From: Pontibacter silvestris
GTDB lineage: Bacteria > Bacteroidota > Bacteroidia > Cytophagales > Hymenobacteraceae
Direction: 5' to 3'
Length of the DNA stretch: 64,000 nt
Assembly: GCF_020907275.1 (NCBI RefSeq)
Contig: NZ_JAJJWI010000001.1
Location: forward strand, 114,151 to 178,150
Positions 45,037 to 53,864 of this stretch are shown piece after piece. The notes under the pieces were generated by a model. That model was not told the origin of the DNA. It made no database searches and worked only from the letters and a program-made list of their open reading frames with translations. How positions within the stretch are numbered: the first letter of the stretch is position 1; the number at the start of each line of letters is the position of its first letter. The translations under genes and the position numbers were made by a program.

Positions 45037-46794
45037 TTACAAAGGCCAAAATACCGGCACCAGAAAGAGTATCACTATAACTAACAGAAGCGTGAGCGGT
45101 GAGCCTATCTTTATAAAATCCCTGAAGCGGTATTTACCGGGGCTGTATACCAAAATGCAGGCTGGCTCAAAAGGCGTAATAAGCGATACTGATGCGGCCA
45201 GCATAATCGCGATAGCAAAAGACCTTGGGTCTGACTGCATCTCTGCTGCGGTGCGGAGCGCCACCGGAACAATGACCAGTGCGGCGGCAGCGTTAGACAT
45301 AGGCTGGGTAAGTAAAACTGTCAGCACTACAAATCCGGCAAGCACTGCCAGCTTACCTAATGGACCCAACAGACTTACGATTCCCTCTGCCAGAAAATCA
45401 GCAGCACCTGAGTTTTCCATTGCTGTACCAAACGCAGTCATACCTCCAATTAAGATAAGCAGGCGCCAGTCTATAGCAGCATAGGCTTTGGTAGAACTGA
45501 TGCAACGAAACAATATACTGGCAATAGCAGCCATCAGAAACGCAATAGATAGCGGTAACAGCTCTAAAGTGCCAGCCAGAATAGCCACAGCAAAGCATGC
45601 TATCACAGTAATGCCTCTCCTTTTTTTATAGAGTACGGGTTCAAACTTATCAAGCACAGCTATATTGCTGGAGCTTCGCAACTGGTCTAACCTGGAAGCT
45701 GCACCTTGCACCAACAGTACATCTCCCATTTTAAGAGCGATGCTGCCAATTTTACTGCGAAGGGTTTCTCCGTAGCGGGAAATGGCAATAACAACAAGGC
45801 CGAACCTGCGCGAGAACTCAACCTCTTTAACCGTTTTGTTAATCAGGTTTGAGCGGCGGGTAACCATTAGTTCTGCCAGCCGGATATCTTCACTCTCCAA
45901 GTCCTCTGACACCAGCACATCGGCCATAATTTCTATGCCTTTTGTTTCCTTTACTCTTATAAGATTATCCAGATCGCCCTCCACCAGTAAAATGTCATTG
46001 GCCGCAATTCGGGTACGAAAATCAGGCAGGAAATTCTCTTCCTGCCTGATGATATTAAGCATCCGGAAATTTAGAGAAGTGAGGTCTGAGGCAAAAACCA
46101 ATTGCCCGACTAACGGTGAGTCCGGCATTACGACAATTTCTGTAAGGTATTTTTGCAATTTATACTCTTCTGCCAGTTGCTGGTCATCGTGGCTTGGCAG
46201 CAGGCGCTGCCCGATAGTTAACATGTAAGCCAAGCCTACTAAAAAAATAATGAACCCAACACCAGATATTTCAAACAGACCAACAGGCTCTAAACCTGCT
46301 TTAGCTATATACCCGCTTACAGCCACATTTGTAGAGGTGCCAATTAATGTACAGGTGCCACCAAGTATAGCCGCATAAGCCAGAGGCATCAGTAATTTAG
46401 ACGGGCTTGTATTTATTCTTTTTGAAAGACCTATAAGTGGCGTTACAAACATGGCTGTAACGGTAGTGTTGTTCATGAAAGCTGATATCAGACCTGTTAT
46501 CATCATCATGGTAAACAGCATCAGGCTCGTACTTTTCCGGGCCAGCCGCACTAGCCGTACTACAGCAAAGTCTAATATACCTGTTTCTTCCAGTGCTGCG
46601 CTGAGTATAAATATGGAGGCAATTATGATGATGAAATCGCTGCTGAATCCTGCAAAAGCTTCTTCAGGAGTGATGATACGGAAACTGGCAAGGATGATCA
46701 GCATAACCAGCGTGACAATCTCTACAGATAATTTTTCTGTAGCAAAAAGCACTACGGCTGCTAACAGCAATATAAGCACAAGGGCTATTTCCAT
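45037..46794 (-). CDS. SLC13/DASS-family permease with two TrkA-C domains
   Basis: An inner-membrane anion permease of 585 residues. Hydrophobic helices flank a cytoplasmic insert (about 205-380) made of two RCK_C/TrkA-C modules (VVMPDSPLVGQLVFASDL and EVEFSRRFGLVVIAISRYGE). The permease motifs SAFMNNTTVTAMFVTPLIG and, near the C-terminus, LTQPMSNAAAALVIVPVAL correspond to the two SNT-like substrate sites of this family; the second reads SNA. Relatives carry sulfate, dicarboxylates or citrate with Na+. The substrate is not determinable here. A lipoprotein gene follows after 38 nt. Confidence 0.92.
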   Translation of the reverse strand: MEIALVLILLLAAVVLFATEKLSVEIVTLVMLIILASFRIITPEEAFAGFSSDFIIIIASIFILSAALEETGILDFAVVRLVRLARKSTSLMLFTMMMITGLISAFMNNTTVTAMFVTPLIGLSKRINTSPSKLLMPLAYAAILGGTCTLIGTSTNVAVSGYIAKAGLEPVGLFEISGVGFIIFLVGLAYMLTIGQRLLPSHDDQQLAEEYKLQKYLTEIVVMPDSPLVGQLVFASDLTSLNFRMLNIIRQEENFLPDFRTRIAANDILLVEGDLDNLIRVKETKGIEIMADVLVSEDLESEDIRLAELMVTRRSNLINKTVKEVEFSRRFGLVVIAISRYGETLRSKIGSIALKMGDVLLVQGAASRLDQLRSSSNIAVLDKFEPVLYKKRRGITVIACFAVAILAGTLELLPLSIAFLMAAIASILFRCISSTKAYAAIDWRLLILIGGMTAFGTAMENSGAADFLAEGIVSLLGPLGKLAVLAGFVVLTVLLTQPMSNAAAALVIVPVALRTAAEMQSDPRSFAIAIMLAASVSLITPFEPACILVYSPGKYRFRDFIKIGSPLTLLLVIVILFLVPVFWPL

Positions 46795-46908
46795 GGAAGT
46801 TATGGGATTTAATACTATAAGTTAGTATAATTTCGGCTTTTACGTATGGCTGTTATCCTTGATGTACAATTAGATGAAAAAAGTTTTATTGATGAGGTGT
46901 GTTTATAG

Positions 46909-46952
46909 AAAACGAGCTGACCTTAAACTTAATTTTAAGATCAGCTCGTTTT
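46909..46952 (-). terminator. Terminator after the class III aminotransferase gene
   Basis: Outer stem of 12 bp (46909-46920 with 46941-46952), one mismatch, and an inner 6-bp stem with a 6-nt loop. A/T-rich ends provide a U-tract in the leftward direction. It separates the aminotransferase from the SLC13 gene. Confidence 0.7.
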
Positions 46953-46989
46953 AAAATTTGCGAGTGAACCCAATCACCTGTTTTATTGC

Positions 46990-48186
46990 TTACTGAGCCT
47001 TTGTAGCTTCATTAATTGACTGAAGAATAACTGAGCATGCTTCTCTAATTTGTTCTTCTGTGATAGTAAGTGGCGGGGCGATGCGCATAGAGTTGTCGCA
47101 GAAGAGAAACCAGTCTGTTAGCACGCCATTCAAAATAGCGCGATCAATCACAGCCTTTAAAACTTCAAAAGACTCAAATTCTGCAGCCATCATTAAACCA
47201 CAGTTTCTTACCTCCTTTATACGTGGGTGTACCAGTAGTTGCTTAAATAATTCTGCCTTTGCCTTTACCCCATTGAGTAGGTTCTCTTGCTGTATAACTT
47301 GTAAGGTCGCAAACGAGGCAGCACATGAAACCGGGTGTCCTCCAAATGTAGAGCAATGGCCCAGGATGGGGTTTGTTTTGAAGGCTGCCATTATTTCCTG
47401 GGGAGCTATAAAAGCTCCGATAGGCATACCGCCACCCATGCCTTTGGCACAGGTAAGTATATCAGGCTCTATCCCAAATTGTTCAAATGCCCAGAAAGTG
47501 CCAGTGCGTCCAAAGCCGCTCTGTATCTCATCCAGAATTAATAAGGCTCCTACGTCGGTACAACGCTTGCGTAACTGTTGCAAGTAAGCTTTATCTGGAA
47601 CACGTAAACCAGCCTCGCCCTGTATTGTTTCCATGATAACAGCGGCAGTGCGCGTGGTAATGTGCTCCAGGTCTTCGTAAACGTTGTGGCGTATAAGGCG
47701 CGTGTCTGGTAAAAGCGGACGGAAAGCGTTTTTGAAGCTTTCACTTCCGTTTATCGACAAAGCACCCTGTGTAGAGCCATGGTATGCATTGTAGCAGGAG
47801 ATAAGTTCTGTACGACCGGTATACCGTTTTGCTAGTTTCAGAGCGCCTTCTATAGCTTCTGCTCCAGAGTTTAGAATGTATACGTTATCAAGTCTGGCAG
47901 GTAAGGTCTGTACAAGTGCATGTGAAAGCTGTGCCTGTGGCCCTTGTACAAACTCGCCATACACCATTAGGTGCATGTACTTGTCCAGTTGGTTATGTAT
48001 AGCCTGCAACACTTTCGGGTGGCGGTGCCCAACATTGCTCACACCTATACCAGAAATCAGGTCCAAGTAACGCTGGCCTTCACTGCCGTACATGTATACC
48101 CCCTCTGCCTTTTCTATCTCTATCATCAGCGGAAAGTCTGATGTCTGCGCCTGGTGCTGCAGAAATAATTGTCTCATCGAAATCAT
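46990..48186 (-). CDS. Class III PLP-dependent aminotransferase
   Basis: Acetylornithine/ornithine/GABA-type aminotransferase fold. The frame runs upstream to 48267, but ATG 48186 or 48177 is the likely start (ISMRQLFLQHQAQTSDFP), giving about 398 residues; a -7 element at 48191-48198 favours 48177. Motifs: GVSNVGHRHPKV, the NSGAEAIEGALKLAKRYTG cofactor-phosphate site, LILDEIQSGFGRTGTFWA with the PLP-binding Asp and the Schiff-base Lys in CAKGMGGGMPIGAF. The amino donor and acceptor cannot be decided; no arginine or GABA pathway genes are adjacent. Confidence 0.92.
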   Translation of the reverse strand: MISMRQLFLQHQAQTSDFPLMIEIEKAEGVYMYGSEGQRYLDLISGIGVSNVGHRHPKVLQAIHNQLDKYMHLMVYGEFVQGPQAQLSHALVQTLPARLDNVYILNSGAEAIEGALKLAKRYTGRTELISCYNAYHGSTQGALSINGSESFKNAFRPLLPDTRLIRHNVYEDLEHITTRTAAVIMETIQGEAGLRVPDKAYLQQLRKRCTDVGALLILDEIQSGFGRTGTFWAFEQFGIEPDILTCAKGMGGGMPIGAFIAPQEIMAAFKTNPILGHCSTFGGHPVSCAASFATLQVIQQENLLNGVKAKAELFKQLLVHPRIKEVRNCGLMMAAEFESFEVLKAVIDRAILNGVLTDWFLFCDNSMRIAPPLTITEEQIREACSVILQSINEATKAQ

Positions 48187-48190
48187 AGTG

Positions 48191-48198
48191 CAAAGGTA
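48191..48198 (-). promoter_or_regulatory. Candidate -7 element for the aminotransferase gene
   Basis: Leftward TACCTTTG, a full match to TAnnTTTG, just upstream of the preferred start codons. No TTG is present at -33, so support is limited. Confidence 0.35.
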
Positions 48199-48528
48199 GG
48201 TAATTATGTAGGAAAGATGTGAAGTGCGTAACATAACAGAAGTATCAACTTTAATTTTTGATCTCATTCAAAACAGGAGTTGCTGAGAAAGCACTTTTAA
48301 CATCTTTTTCTCATTAAACTGCTTACTTAATATCCTCTTTCTGCGTACTACGCAATGTTTCTATTGTGAAAAAAGCTAATAAAAAGGTGTTATGCTGTAG
48401 CTTCGTTTAAGTTTAGTTTTGAGAATTACTTGTAGAAGTTATAGTTTAATAAGCCTTTTCTGTAAATTACGCAGGTCTCTATTTAGTTTAGATAGTATTT
48501 TAGCTATGAAATTTATAGTAACTTTCTT

Positions 48529-50076
48529 ATGAATAGCAGTTTTGGAGCTTTTGATGACACCTCGTCTTTACTGCATGAAAGTGAAGAAAGATATCGACTG
48601 TTGGTGGATAACATACGTGACTATGCTATTTTTATGCTGGATACTGAGGGCAAGGTAGTTACCTGGAATGATGGAGCTAAAAGAATAAAAGGCTATGAGC
48701 CAGCAGACATTATTGGGAAACATTTTTCTGTTTTTTATACTGAAGAAGATATAGCCAGAGATTATCCAGGGTACGAACTGCAACAGGCCAGAAAAACAGG
48801 ACGCTATGAAGATGAAGGGTGGAGAGTACGGAAAGATGGCACTTTGTTCTGGGCCAATGTTATCATAACTGTCATTATTAATAATAACAATGAATTTATT
48901 GGGTTTTCTAAAATTACCCATGACCTGACGGAGCGTAAGAAGTTACAGGACAAATTAGCTATGGCTAACCTGGAGTTGCAGGAAAATGAGCGGCGGTCCA
49001 GATTGTTAATTGAGAGTGTCCGTGATTATGCTATCCTTATGCTCAGCCCCGAAGGAAATATTGTTACCTGGAATGTAGGTGCTGAAAGGTTGACAGGTTA
49101 CAGTGCATCAGAAGCTGTTGGGAAGCATTTTTCAATGATATATAGTAACGAAGCCATTGACAGTGCTTATCCTGAGTATGAACTGCGTAAAGCAGTGTCA
49201 AATGGCCGCTTTGAAGACGAAGGCTGGCGTATTCGGAAAGACGGTTCAGCCATTTGGGCACATGTTGTTATCACACCTTTGTTCGATTCAGATAATGTGC
49301 TTTTTGGATTTACTAAAATAACTAAAGATTTATCTGAGCGGAGACGTAACGAAGAACTGATGCTAAAAAACAGGGAGCTGTTGAGAGTAAATACTGACCT
49401 GGATAATTTTGTTTATACGGCTTCGCATGACCTTAAGGCTCCAATTGCAAACCTGGAGGGTTTAGTACGCTTACTGAAAGATGAAATAGGTACAGAGGCT
49501 TCTAAATATCAGGATGTTTTCTCTCGCATGAATAGCTCAATCAGCAGGCTGAATAATGTTATTCGTGATCTGACTGAAATAACAAAAGTGCAGCAGCAGA
49601 ATCACCTAAATAATGAAGAAGTAAACATAGAGGAAACGCTGCAGGAAATTGAAGAAAGCCTGGAAGAAACCATACGTGAAAAGAATGCGGAAATTATTAA
49701 AGACATAGCTTCTTTTAAAACTTTGCGGTATTCGAGGAAAAACTTCAGAAGTATTCTTTATAACTTACTTTCTAACGCCTTAAAATATTCTTCTCCTGGT
49801 TTAAGCCCTGTTGTCACTATTAAAACGGAAATGCCCGATGCTGATACCTTGATGCTGTCTGTTGCTGATAATGGGCTGGGTTTTGAAACCTCGCAAAAGA
49901 AGAAAATGTTCTCTATGTTCAAGCGTATGCATACACATGTCGAGGGCTCCGGGTTAGGGCTTTACCTCGTTAAAAGAATGCTGGACAACACTGGAGATAG
50001 AATAGAAGCTACTAGTGAGGTAGGAAAAGGGGCTGTCTTTCAGGTATTCTTCAATTTAGGAAAGAAAGATATTTAA
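48529..50076 (+). CDS. Soluble histidine kinase with two near-identical PAS domains
   Basis: A 515-residue cytoplasmic kinase. Two PAS domains (about 16-130 and 160-275) are close copies: both contain RDYAI-ML, VTWN-GA-R--GY, IGKHFS/VGKHFS, the YP-YEL-(K/Q)A motif and GR-EDEGWR-RKDG, then a PAC-type end (GFSKITHDLTER and GFTKITKDLSER). This indicates internal duplication. The H-box YTASHDLKAPIANLEGL (His about 304) is of the bacteriophytochrome-like class, and the HATPase has NLLSNALKYSS, DNGLGF and GSGLGLYLVK. No receiver is encoded next to it. Confidence 0.93.
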   Translation: MNSSFGAFDDTSSLLHESEERYRLLVDNIRDYAIFMLDTEGKVVTWNDGAKRIKGYEPADIIGKHFSVFYTEEDIARDYPGYELQQARKTGRYEDEGWRVRKDGTLFWANVIITVIINNNNEFIGFSKITHDLTERKKLQDKLAMANLELQENERRSRLLIESVRDYAILMLSPEGNIVTWNVGAERLTGYSASEAVGKHFSMIYSNEAIDSAYPEYELRKAVSNGRFEDEGWRIRKDGSAIWAHVVITPLFDSDNVLFGFTKITKDLSERRRNEELMLKNRELLRVNTDLDNFVYTASHDLKAPIANLEGLVRLLKDEIGTEASKYQDVFSRMNSSISRLNNVIRDLTEITKVQQQNHLNNEEVNIEETLQEIEESLEETIREKNAEIIKDIASFKTLRYSRKNFRSILYNLLSNALKYSSPGLSPVVTIKTEMPDADTLMLSVADNGLGFETSQKKKMFSMFKRMHTHVEGSGLGLYLVKRMLDNTGDRIEATSEVGKGAVFQVFFNLGKKDI

Positions 50077-50107
50077 ATATCTGCTTTAGCCTTCGCACAA
50101 TGGTAGA

Positions 50108-50575
50108 CTAATTGTTTGCAGTTGCTGCCAGTTCTTTACTCATGCAAATACTGTGTTCCATTTCAGCATAAGGTCCGTAATTTTCTATAACTTCATATCC
50201 TTTCTTTCGGTAGAGGCCTATAGCTTCCTGAAGTCTGTCACCTGTTTCTAAAACAGCTTTTGTGAATCCAGATTCGTGCATCCAACATTCAATGTCTGCA
50301 AGCAAAGCAGCTGCAATACCCTTGCCTCTGTGCTCTGGTTTTACAAATACACGTTTTATTTCAGCAGTTTGCTTATCAAATTTTTTAAAGCTCCCGCAAC
50401 CAACAGCTTCACCATTCAGGTAAGCAATTATAACGGAGGGAATGTTTTCAATACTATTAAACTGCTCATACTGCGCCTGTATATCAGCATACCTATCCCA
50501 CAAAACCTTATCCAACAGCTTTGTTAAATATATAAAGTCTTTGTCGTGGCTGGATGTCCTGCTTAACCTGATCAT
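50108..50575 (-). CDS. GNAT-family N-acetyltransferase
   Basis: Acetyl-CoA-dependent acetyltransferase of about 155 residues from ATG 50575; the open frame extends to 50650 but the extra residues are not domain-like. GNAT motif A is seen as IKRVFVKPEHRGKGIAAALL with the Q/RxxGxG/A acetyl-CoA loop (EHRGKGIA), preceded by the beta-strand AVGCGSFKKFD and followed by AVLETGDRLQEAIGLYRKKGY. The acceptor substrate is unknown. TACCTTTG lies upstream at 50595-50602 and supports the shorter start. Confidence 0.9.
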   Translation of the reverse strand: MIRLSRTSSHDKDFIYLTKLLDKVLWDRYADIQAQYEQFNSIENIPSVIIAYLNGEAVGCGSFKKFDKQTAEIKRVFVKPEHRGKGIAAALLADIECWMHESGFTKAVLETGDRLQEAIGLYRKKGYEVIENYGPYAEMEHSICMSKELAATANN

Positions 50576-50594
50576 AAATATGTATAGTAGAGTA

Positions 50595-50602
50595 CAAAGG
50601 TA
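50595..50602 (-). promoter_or_regulatory. Candidate -7 element for the GNAT gene
   Basis: Leftward TACCTTTG (full TAnnTTTG match), with TTC rather than TTG about 18 nt upstream. Transcription would begin near 50588, just before the preferred start codon. Confidence 0.4.
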
Positions 50603-50741
50603 GTACTTTTTGAGATAGCTGAAGGCAGAAGATACTCTTTGTGTTGCCACCAGTCTATGTAACAGCCTAAATGATTCTCCTTTTGAACGATCGCTTCGGA
50701 TAAAGCTGAGGGGCCTTATCAGGCTTACCTGAACATTTTAC

Positions 50742-50921
50742 ATGTTCTAAGGTGATAAATCGGCTTACACAGGTAAGCAGAAAAGTAAAGCACAGCACGT
50801 TAAAGAAGGATATGAAACAAGAGGTGTAAGTAAGGATGAAGCCGAGAAAAGAGCTTGGGCTACTGTTAACAAGCAAGATGGAGGTGGTAAAAAGAGTGGT
50901 TTCGGCGAGCTAACCATATAA
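50742..50921 (+). pseudogene. Small 'plasmid stabilization'-like protein gene, stop at codon 3
   Basis: A 60-codon gene whose frame reads M-F-stop-GDKSAYTGKQK and then continues to RAWATVNKQDGGGKKSG before a natural stop at 50919-50921. The body matches a widespread family of roughly 60-residue proteins often labelled plasmid stabilization protein, whose members start M-x-x-GDKS and carry the RAWATVNK...GGGKKSG core. The TAA at 50748-50750 falls where the family has its third codon. There is no ATG, GTG or TTG downstream before the conserved core, so it is probably broken, unless the stop is a sequencing error. A terminator follows at 50947-50983. Confidence 0.75.
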
Positions 50922-50946
50922 GTTAGCAAGTATAAACACTTTAAAG

Positions 50947-50983
50947 CCAGAGTAGCCGGGTGAGATTCATCCGGCTACTCTGG
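50947..50983. terminator. Bidirectional hairpin terminator
   Basis: A 13-bp perfect stem (50947-50959 and 50971-50983) with an 11-nt loop, between the small broken gene and the convergent metallo-hydrolase gene; TTATTATC follows on the right. Confidence 0.75.
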
Positions 50984-50989
50984 TTATTA

Positions 50990-52057
50990 TCAAGGGTAAT
51001 TATTCGAGTGTTCTGTCGGGTCATCATGATCCGGGTCAATGGTTGGCGGTATGCCAGTTGCAACCCGATTATGTGAAAATGGCCGTTGAGTGCCCTTAGG
51101 ATGGCTCTTGTTGCTGGTGTTACGTTTATTTAACGCTATAACTGCCAGCCCTGCAACTGTTAGAGCGCCAGCTACGGCTAATATTTTAGGGAAAGAGCTG
51201 TCAGGAACTGAAACTACGCCTTGCTCATCTGCTACAGATGGCTCATTTACGTAGCGGCCACGTGTCGGAACAGCTTTCAGCCAGAAATCTTTCACCAGTG
51301 TATCTAGTTGCGTTTGTAGTTCGTTGCCATACATTGGCAGACCATGCCCGGTGGCAGCTGTTTCCGGGGAAAGATTAGCAAGCTTCTCTACTGAGTGATG
51401 TGCAGCCACCCAATCTGAAGTATAGTATGCAGGAGGGCCATGTACTTCTCGTTTCTGGGTCATTACGGCCACCGCTGACTCTCCGTGTCGGGTAATAAAA
51501 GCATCACCTGCTAAAAGAGTCTTGTCTTCATCCCTGTAAAAGGAGACGTGCCCGTGTGTGTGGCCTGGCGTGTGTATCCAGCTCCAACCTGGCAGGCCGG
51601 GTACACTTCCATCAGGTGGTAGTAGTTCTATTCTGTTCTTTATGTTAATAGGTTTTTTAGGATACATAAAAGACATGTAAGCTACCGCGCCACGTCCTAC
51701 AGTAGGGTCTGGTGGAGGATAACTCGACTGGCCTGTTAAATATGGTAGCTCCAGCGAATGAGCGTATACAGGCACATCCCATTCTTCTGCCAGTACTTTT
51801 AATGACCCTACGTGGTCGAAGTGACCATGTGTGAGTATGATGGCCTTGGGCCTGGTATTTTCTCCAAAGATTTCCTCTGCCATTTGTATAATTTTATGCG
51901 CATGCCCATACATACCTGTATCTACCAGCACCCATGAACCATCTTTGTCTTCTATAAAGTATAAATTCACCAGAATTGTCTTCAGTCCCCACACTCCCTG
52001 GGCTACATAAAACGAATCTTTATTACTTAGTCTAAGCTTGTCTCCTGATGCCACCAT
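50990..52057 (-). CDS. Metallo-beta-lactamase-fold hydrolase with C-terminal membrane anchor
   Basis: A glyoxalase-II-type metallo-hydrolase domain (about 10-240) with the metal motif LTHGHFDHVG (His77, His79, Asp81, His82), a fourth His in HTPGHTHGHV, the bridging Asp in LLAGDAF, and a late His in ATGHGLP. A single hydrophobic helix follows at about 290-310 (FPKILAVAGALTVAGLAVIAL) and then a basic, low-complexity tail of 45 residues. No signal peptide is present, so the enzyme domain probably faces the cytoplasm. A membrane tail on this fold is uncommon. Substrate unknown. Confidence 0.87.
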   Translation of the reverse strand: MVASGDKLRLSNKDSFYVAQGVWGLKTILVNLYFIEDKDGSWVLVDTGMYGHAHKIIQMAEEIFGENTRPKAIILTHGHFDHVGSLKVLAEEWDVPVYAHSLELPYLTGQSSYPPPDPTVGRGAVAYMSFMYPKKPINIKNRIELLPPDGSVPGLPGWSWIHTPGHTHGHVSFYRDEDKTLLAGDAFITRHGESAVAVMTQKREVHGPPAYYTSDWVAAHHSVEKLANLSPETAATGHGLPMYGNELQTQLDTLVKDFWLKAVPTRGRYVNEPSVADEQGVVSVPDSSFPKILAVAGALTVAGLAVIALNKRNTSNKSHPKGTQRPFSHNRVATGIPPTIDPDHDDPTEHSNNYP

Positions 52058-52366
52058 AAATTTTTTTAATGTACAAATACAAAATCAGATTAAAGTATAA
52101 GGTACGGAGTAGACGTAAAAGAGGCTGTGTGATGCATTTATAATTATCTAAACTAAAAATGATACGTAATATAATTTATTAATTGCTATATAGGTATAAT
52201 GTAAACATTGAAGCCGTAATAGTTGTTGTCAATATAGTTTGTGGTTTTACTTGGGTGTGAGGTATAATTTTAGTATCTTAAAAAAGTTATAATGATGGCA
52301 GAAATTAACATGTGTTCATTTTCTGATTAATAGGAATTTTTTATCTTTCTGAAAAGTTTATTAGAT
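52058..52366. other. Divergent intergenic region
   Basis: About 309 bp, AT-rich, between the metallo-hydrolase and the small gene at 52367. No gene, repeat or full promoter match; TATCTTTC near 52341 matches 7 of 8 positions of the -7 box for the rightward gene but lacks a TTG. Confidence 0.35.
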
Positions 52367-52627
52367 ATGGTTAACTTATTTGTACCCCCTAGCTATATGG
52401 CCGTTTATGCAAAGTGCATAGATGCGGCCATGCCTGCTTTTGAGCCGGAAGAATGGATTGAGGAAGGAAAGGTGTACCCGGTGAAGCACTTCACGGAGCC
52501 TCTAAACCAAGGTGAAGGGTTTGCTATTACCATAATGGATGAGGATGGTATCGAAATTCATCCATCTTCATCACACTGGAGTTTTTCCTCCAATCGGTTT
52601 GAGCTATATACTTTACACCTGAATTAG
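52367..52627 (+). CDS. Small acidic protein of unknown function
   Basis: An 86-residue soluble protein. It starts MVNLFVPPSYMAVY, has an acidic stretch (FEPEEWIEEGKVYPVKHF) and ends in beta-like sequence with SHWSFSSNRF. The style, a short beta-rich protein with a GKVYPVKHF segment, resembles small Bacteroidota proteins without assigned function. A clear terminator begins 32 nt after its stop, supporting a real transcription unit. Confidence 0.65.
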   Translation: MVNLFVPPSYMAVYAKCIDAAMPAFEPEEWIEEGKVYPVKHFTEPLNQGEGFAITIMDEDGIEIHPSSSHWSFSSNRFELYTLHLN

Positions 52628-52658
52628 ACCTAAATCAGGATATTATCGTTAAACTACC

Positions 52659-52685
52659 AAAGGCTGCCCTGTGCAGCCTTTTTTA
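52659..52685 (+). terminator. Intrinsic terminator
   Basis: A 9-bp stem AAAGGCTGC / GCAGCCTTT (52659-52667 and 52673-52681), a 5-nt loop and a T-run to 52685, after the 86-residue gene. Confidence 0.8.
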
Positions 52686-52717
52686 ATACTTTGTTGGATA
52701 AGAGCAGAACGAATTTT

Positions 52718-52975
52718 ATGTTAAGCGCTAATGAATTTAATCAGTTGCCGCCGCATCAACAGGCAGAGTTAGTGTTGGAGCAGGGACATTATCTGCATCA
52801 CCGCATCCGGGGGTGGTGTAAAATAGATTTATATTGGCTACATGATTATTATGTGGAGGTGTGGTTTCTCTACGACCTCAAGAGTATCGGCCTTGTGCGT
52901 GCTCTTACTAATTATACCTCTCTGGATCCTTACGTCGAAACAATCAAGCTGAAGCTGTCCATCATTAATAAATAA
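52718..52975 (+). CDS. Small soluble protein of unknown function
   Basis: 85 residues from ATG 52718 (the frame reaches a TTG at 52691, inside the end of the terminator region). It has LSANEFNQLPPHQQAELVLEQG, a helical start, and then an aromatic, beta-like half (KIDLYWLHDYYVEVWFLYDL) that is rich in Trp and Tyr. No family is recognised with certainty. It stands between two transcription units and probably has its own promoter. Confidence 0.65.
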   Translation: MLSANEFNQLPPHQQAELVLEQGHYLHHRIRGWCKIDLYWLHDYYVEVWFLYDLKSIGLVRALTNYTSLDPYVETIKLKLSIINK

Positions 52976-53065
52976 AACTCAACTTGTCCCTCTTAATTAA
53001 TTAGCATCTTTCAGTTTGTAAGTTTAACATTTGTAAGACAAATATCTTGTTTACTCTTGTTTTGC

Positions 53066-53073
53066 TATTTTTG
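53066..53073 (+). promoter_or_regulatory. Candidate -7 element for pepE
   Basis: TATTTTTG, a full match to TAnnTTTG, 17 nt before the pepE start codon. The nearest TTG upstream (53047-53049) gives a 16-nt spacer, slightly short. Confidence 0.4.
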
Positions 53074-53090
53074 GGGAAAATAAGTGAATT

Positions 53091-53810
53091 ATGAGCCGAA
53101 ATATACTTTTAATCAGTACTTCTACTACACACGGCACAGGTTATCTGGAGCATGCCGAAGGCGAAATCAAAAATCTTTTGCAAGGGAAAAGCCGCCTCTT
53201 GTTTATTCCATATGCCCGTCCGGATAGTGTATCACATAAAGATTATACAGCCAAGGTTAGAGAAGCATTTGAAAAGTGGGGAATTAGCGTAACGGGCGTG
53301 CATGAAGCGAAAGACCCGGTGGCTGCTGTAAAAGAGGCAGAAGCGGTGTTTATAGGAGGTGGTAATACCTTTTTGCTGTTAAGGCAGCTTTACCAGAACA
53401 ACCTTATAAAACCATTGCAGGAGCGTGTAAAGCAAGGTACGCCTTATATGGGTACTAGTGCAGGCTCTAATGTAGCTGGCAAAACAATAGGTACCACCAA
53501 CGACATGCCTATTGTGTTTCCCAAGTCATTTGAGGCGCTGCAACTGGTGCCGTTTAATTTAAACCCGCACTACCAGGACCCTGAGCCAGGTTCCACTCAC
53601 ATGGGTGAGACACGTGAGACCAGAATCAAAGAGTTCCATACACATAATACACAGCCTGTTGTTGGTTTGCGTGAGGGAAGTATGTTACATATTTCAGGAG
53701 ACAGAATAACCTTGAAAGGCTCTCTGACTGCACGTGTGTTTCTACAAGGTCAAAAACCACAGGAGTTCAAACCTGAGGATGATATAAACTTTCTTTTGGA
53801 GGCTGTTTAG
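53091..53810 (+). CDS. pepE: Dipeptidase E (alpha-aspartyl dipeptidase)
   Basis: Cytoplasmic serine peptidase of family S51 that cleaves Asp-Xaa dipeptides. The 239 residues show the family layout: SRNILLISTSTTHGTGYLEH at the start, VFIGGGNTFLLLRQL, the nucleophile elbow MGTSAGSNVAG (Ser at about 123) and NPHYQDPEPG with the catalytic His (about 160). An Asp near 138 (TTNDMP) may serve in the charge relay. It is monocistronic, with a terminator 54 nt after the stop. Confidence 0.94.
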   Translation: MSRNILLISTSTTHGTGYLEHAEGEIKNLLQGKSRLLFIPYARPDSVSHKDYTAKVREAFEKWGISVTGVHEAKDPVAAVKEAEAVFIGGGNTFLLLRQLYQNNLIKPLQERVKQGTPYMGTSAGSNVAGKTIGTTNDMPIVFPKSFEALQLVPFNLNPHYQDPEPGSTHMGETRETRIKEFHTHNTQPVVGLREGSMLHISGDRITLKGSLTARVFLQGQKPQEFKPEDDINFLLEAV

Positions 53811-53864
53811 AAGAACATAAATCAAAAGCAGACTTTATTCATTGTACTTCTGGAAATAAGCTCG

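Noticed and set aside
50667..50876. A 69-codon leftward frame over the small interrupted gene
   Set aside because: The opposite strand carries the recognisable RAWATVNK-type core, so this frame is a shadow.
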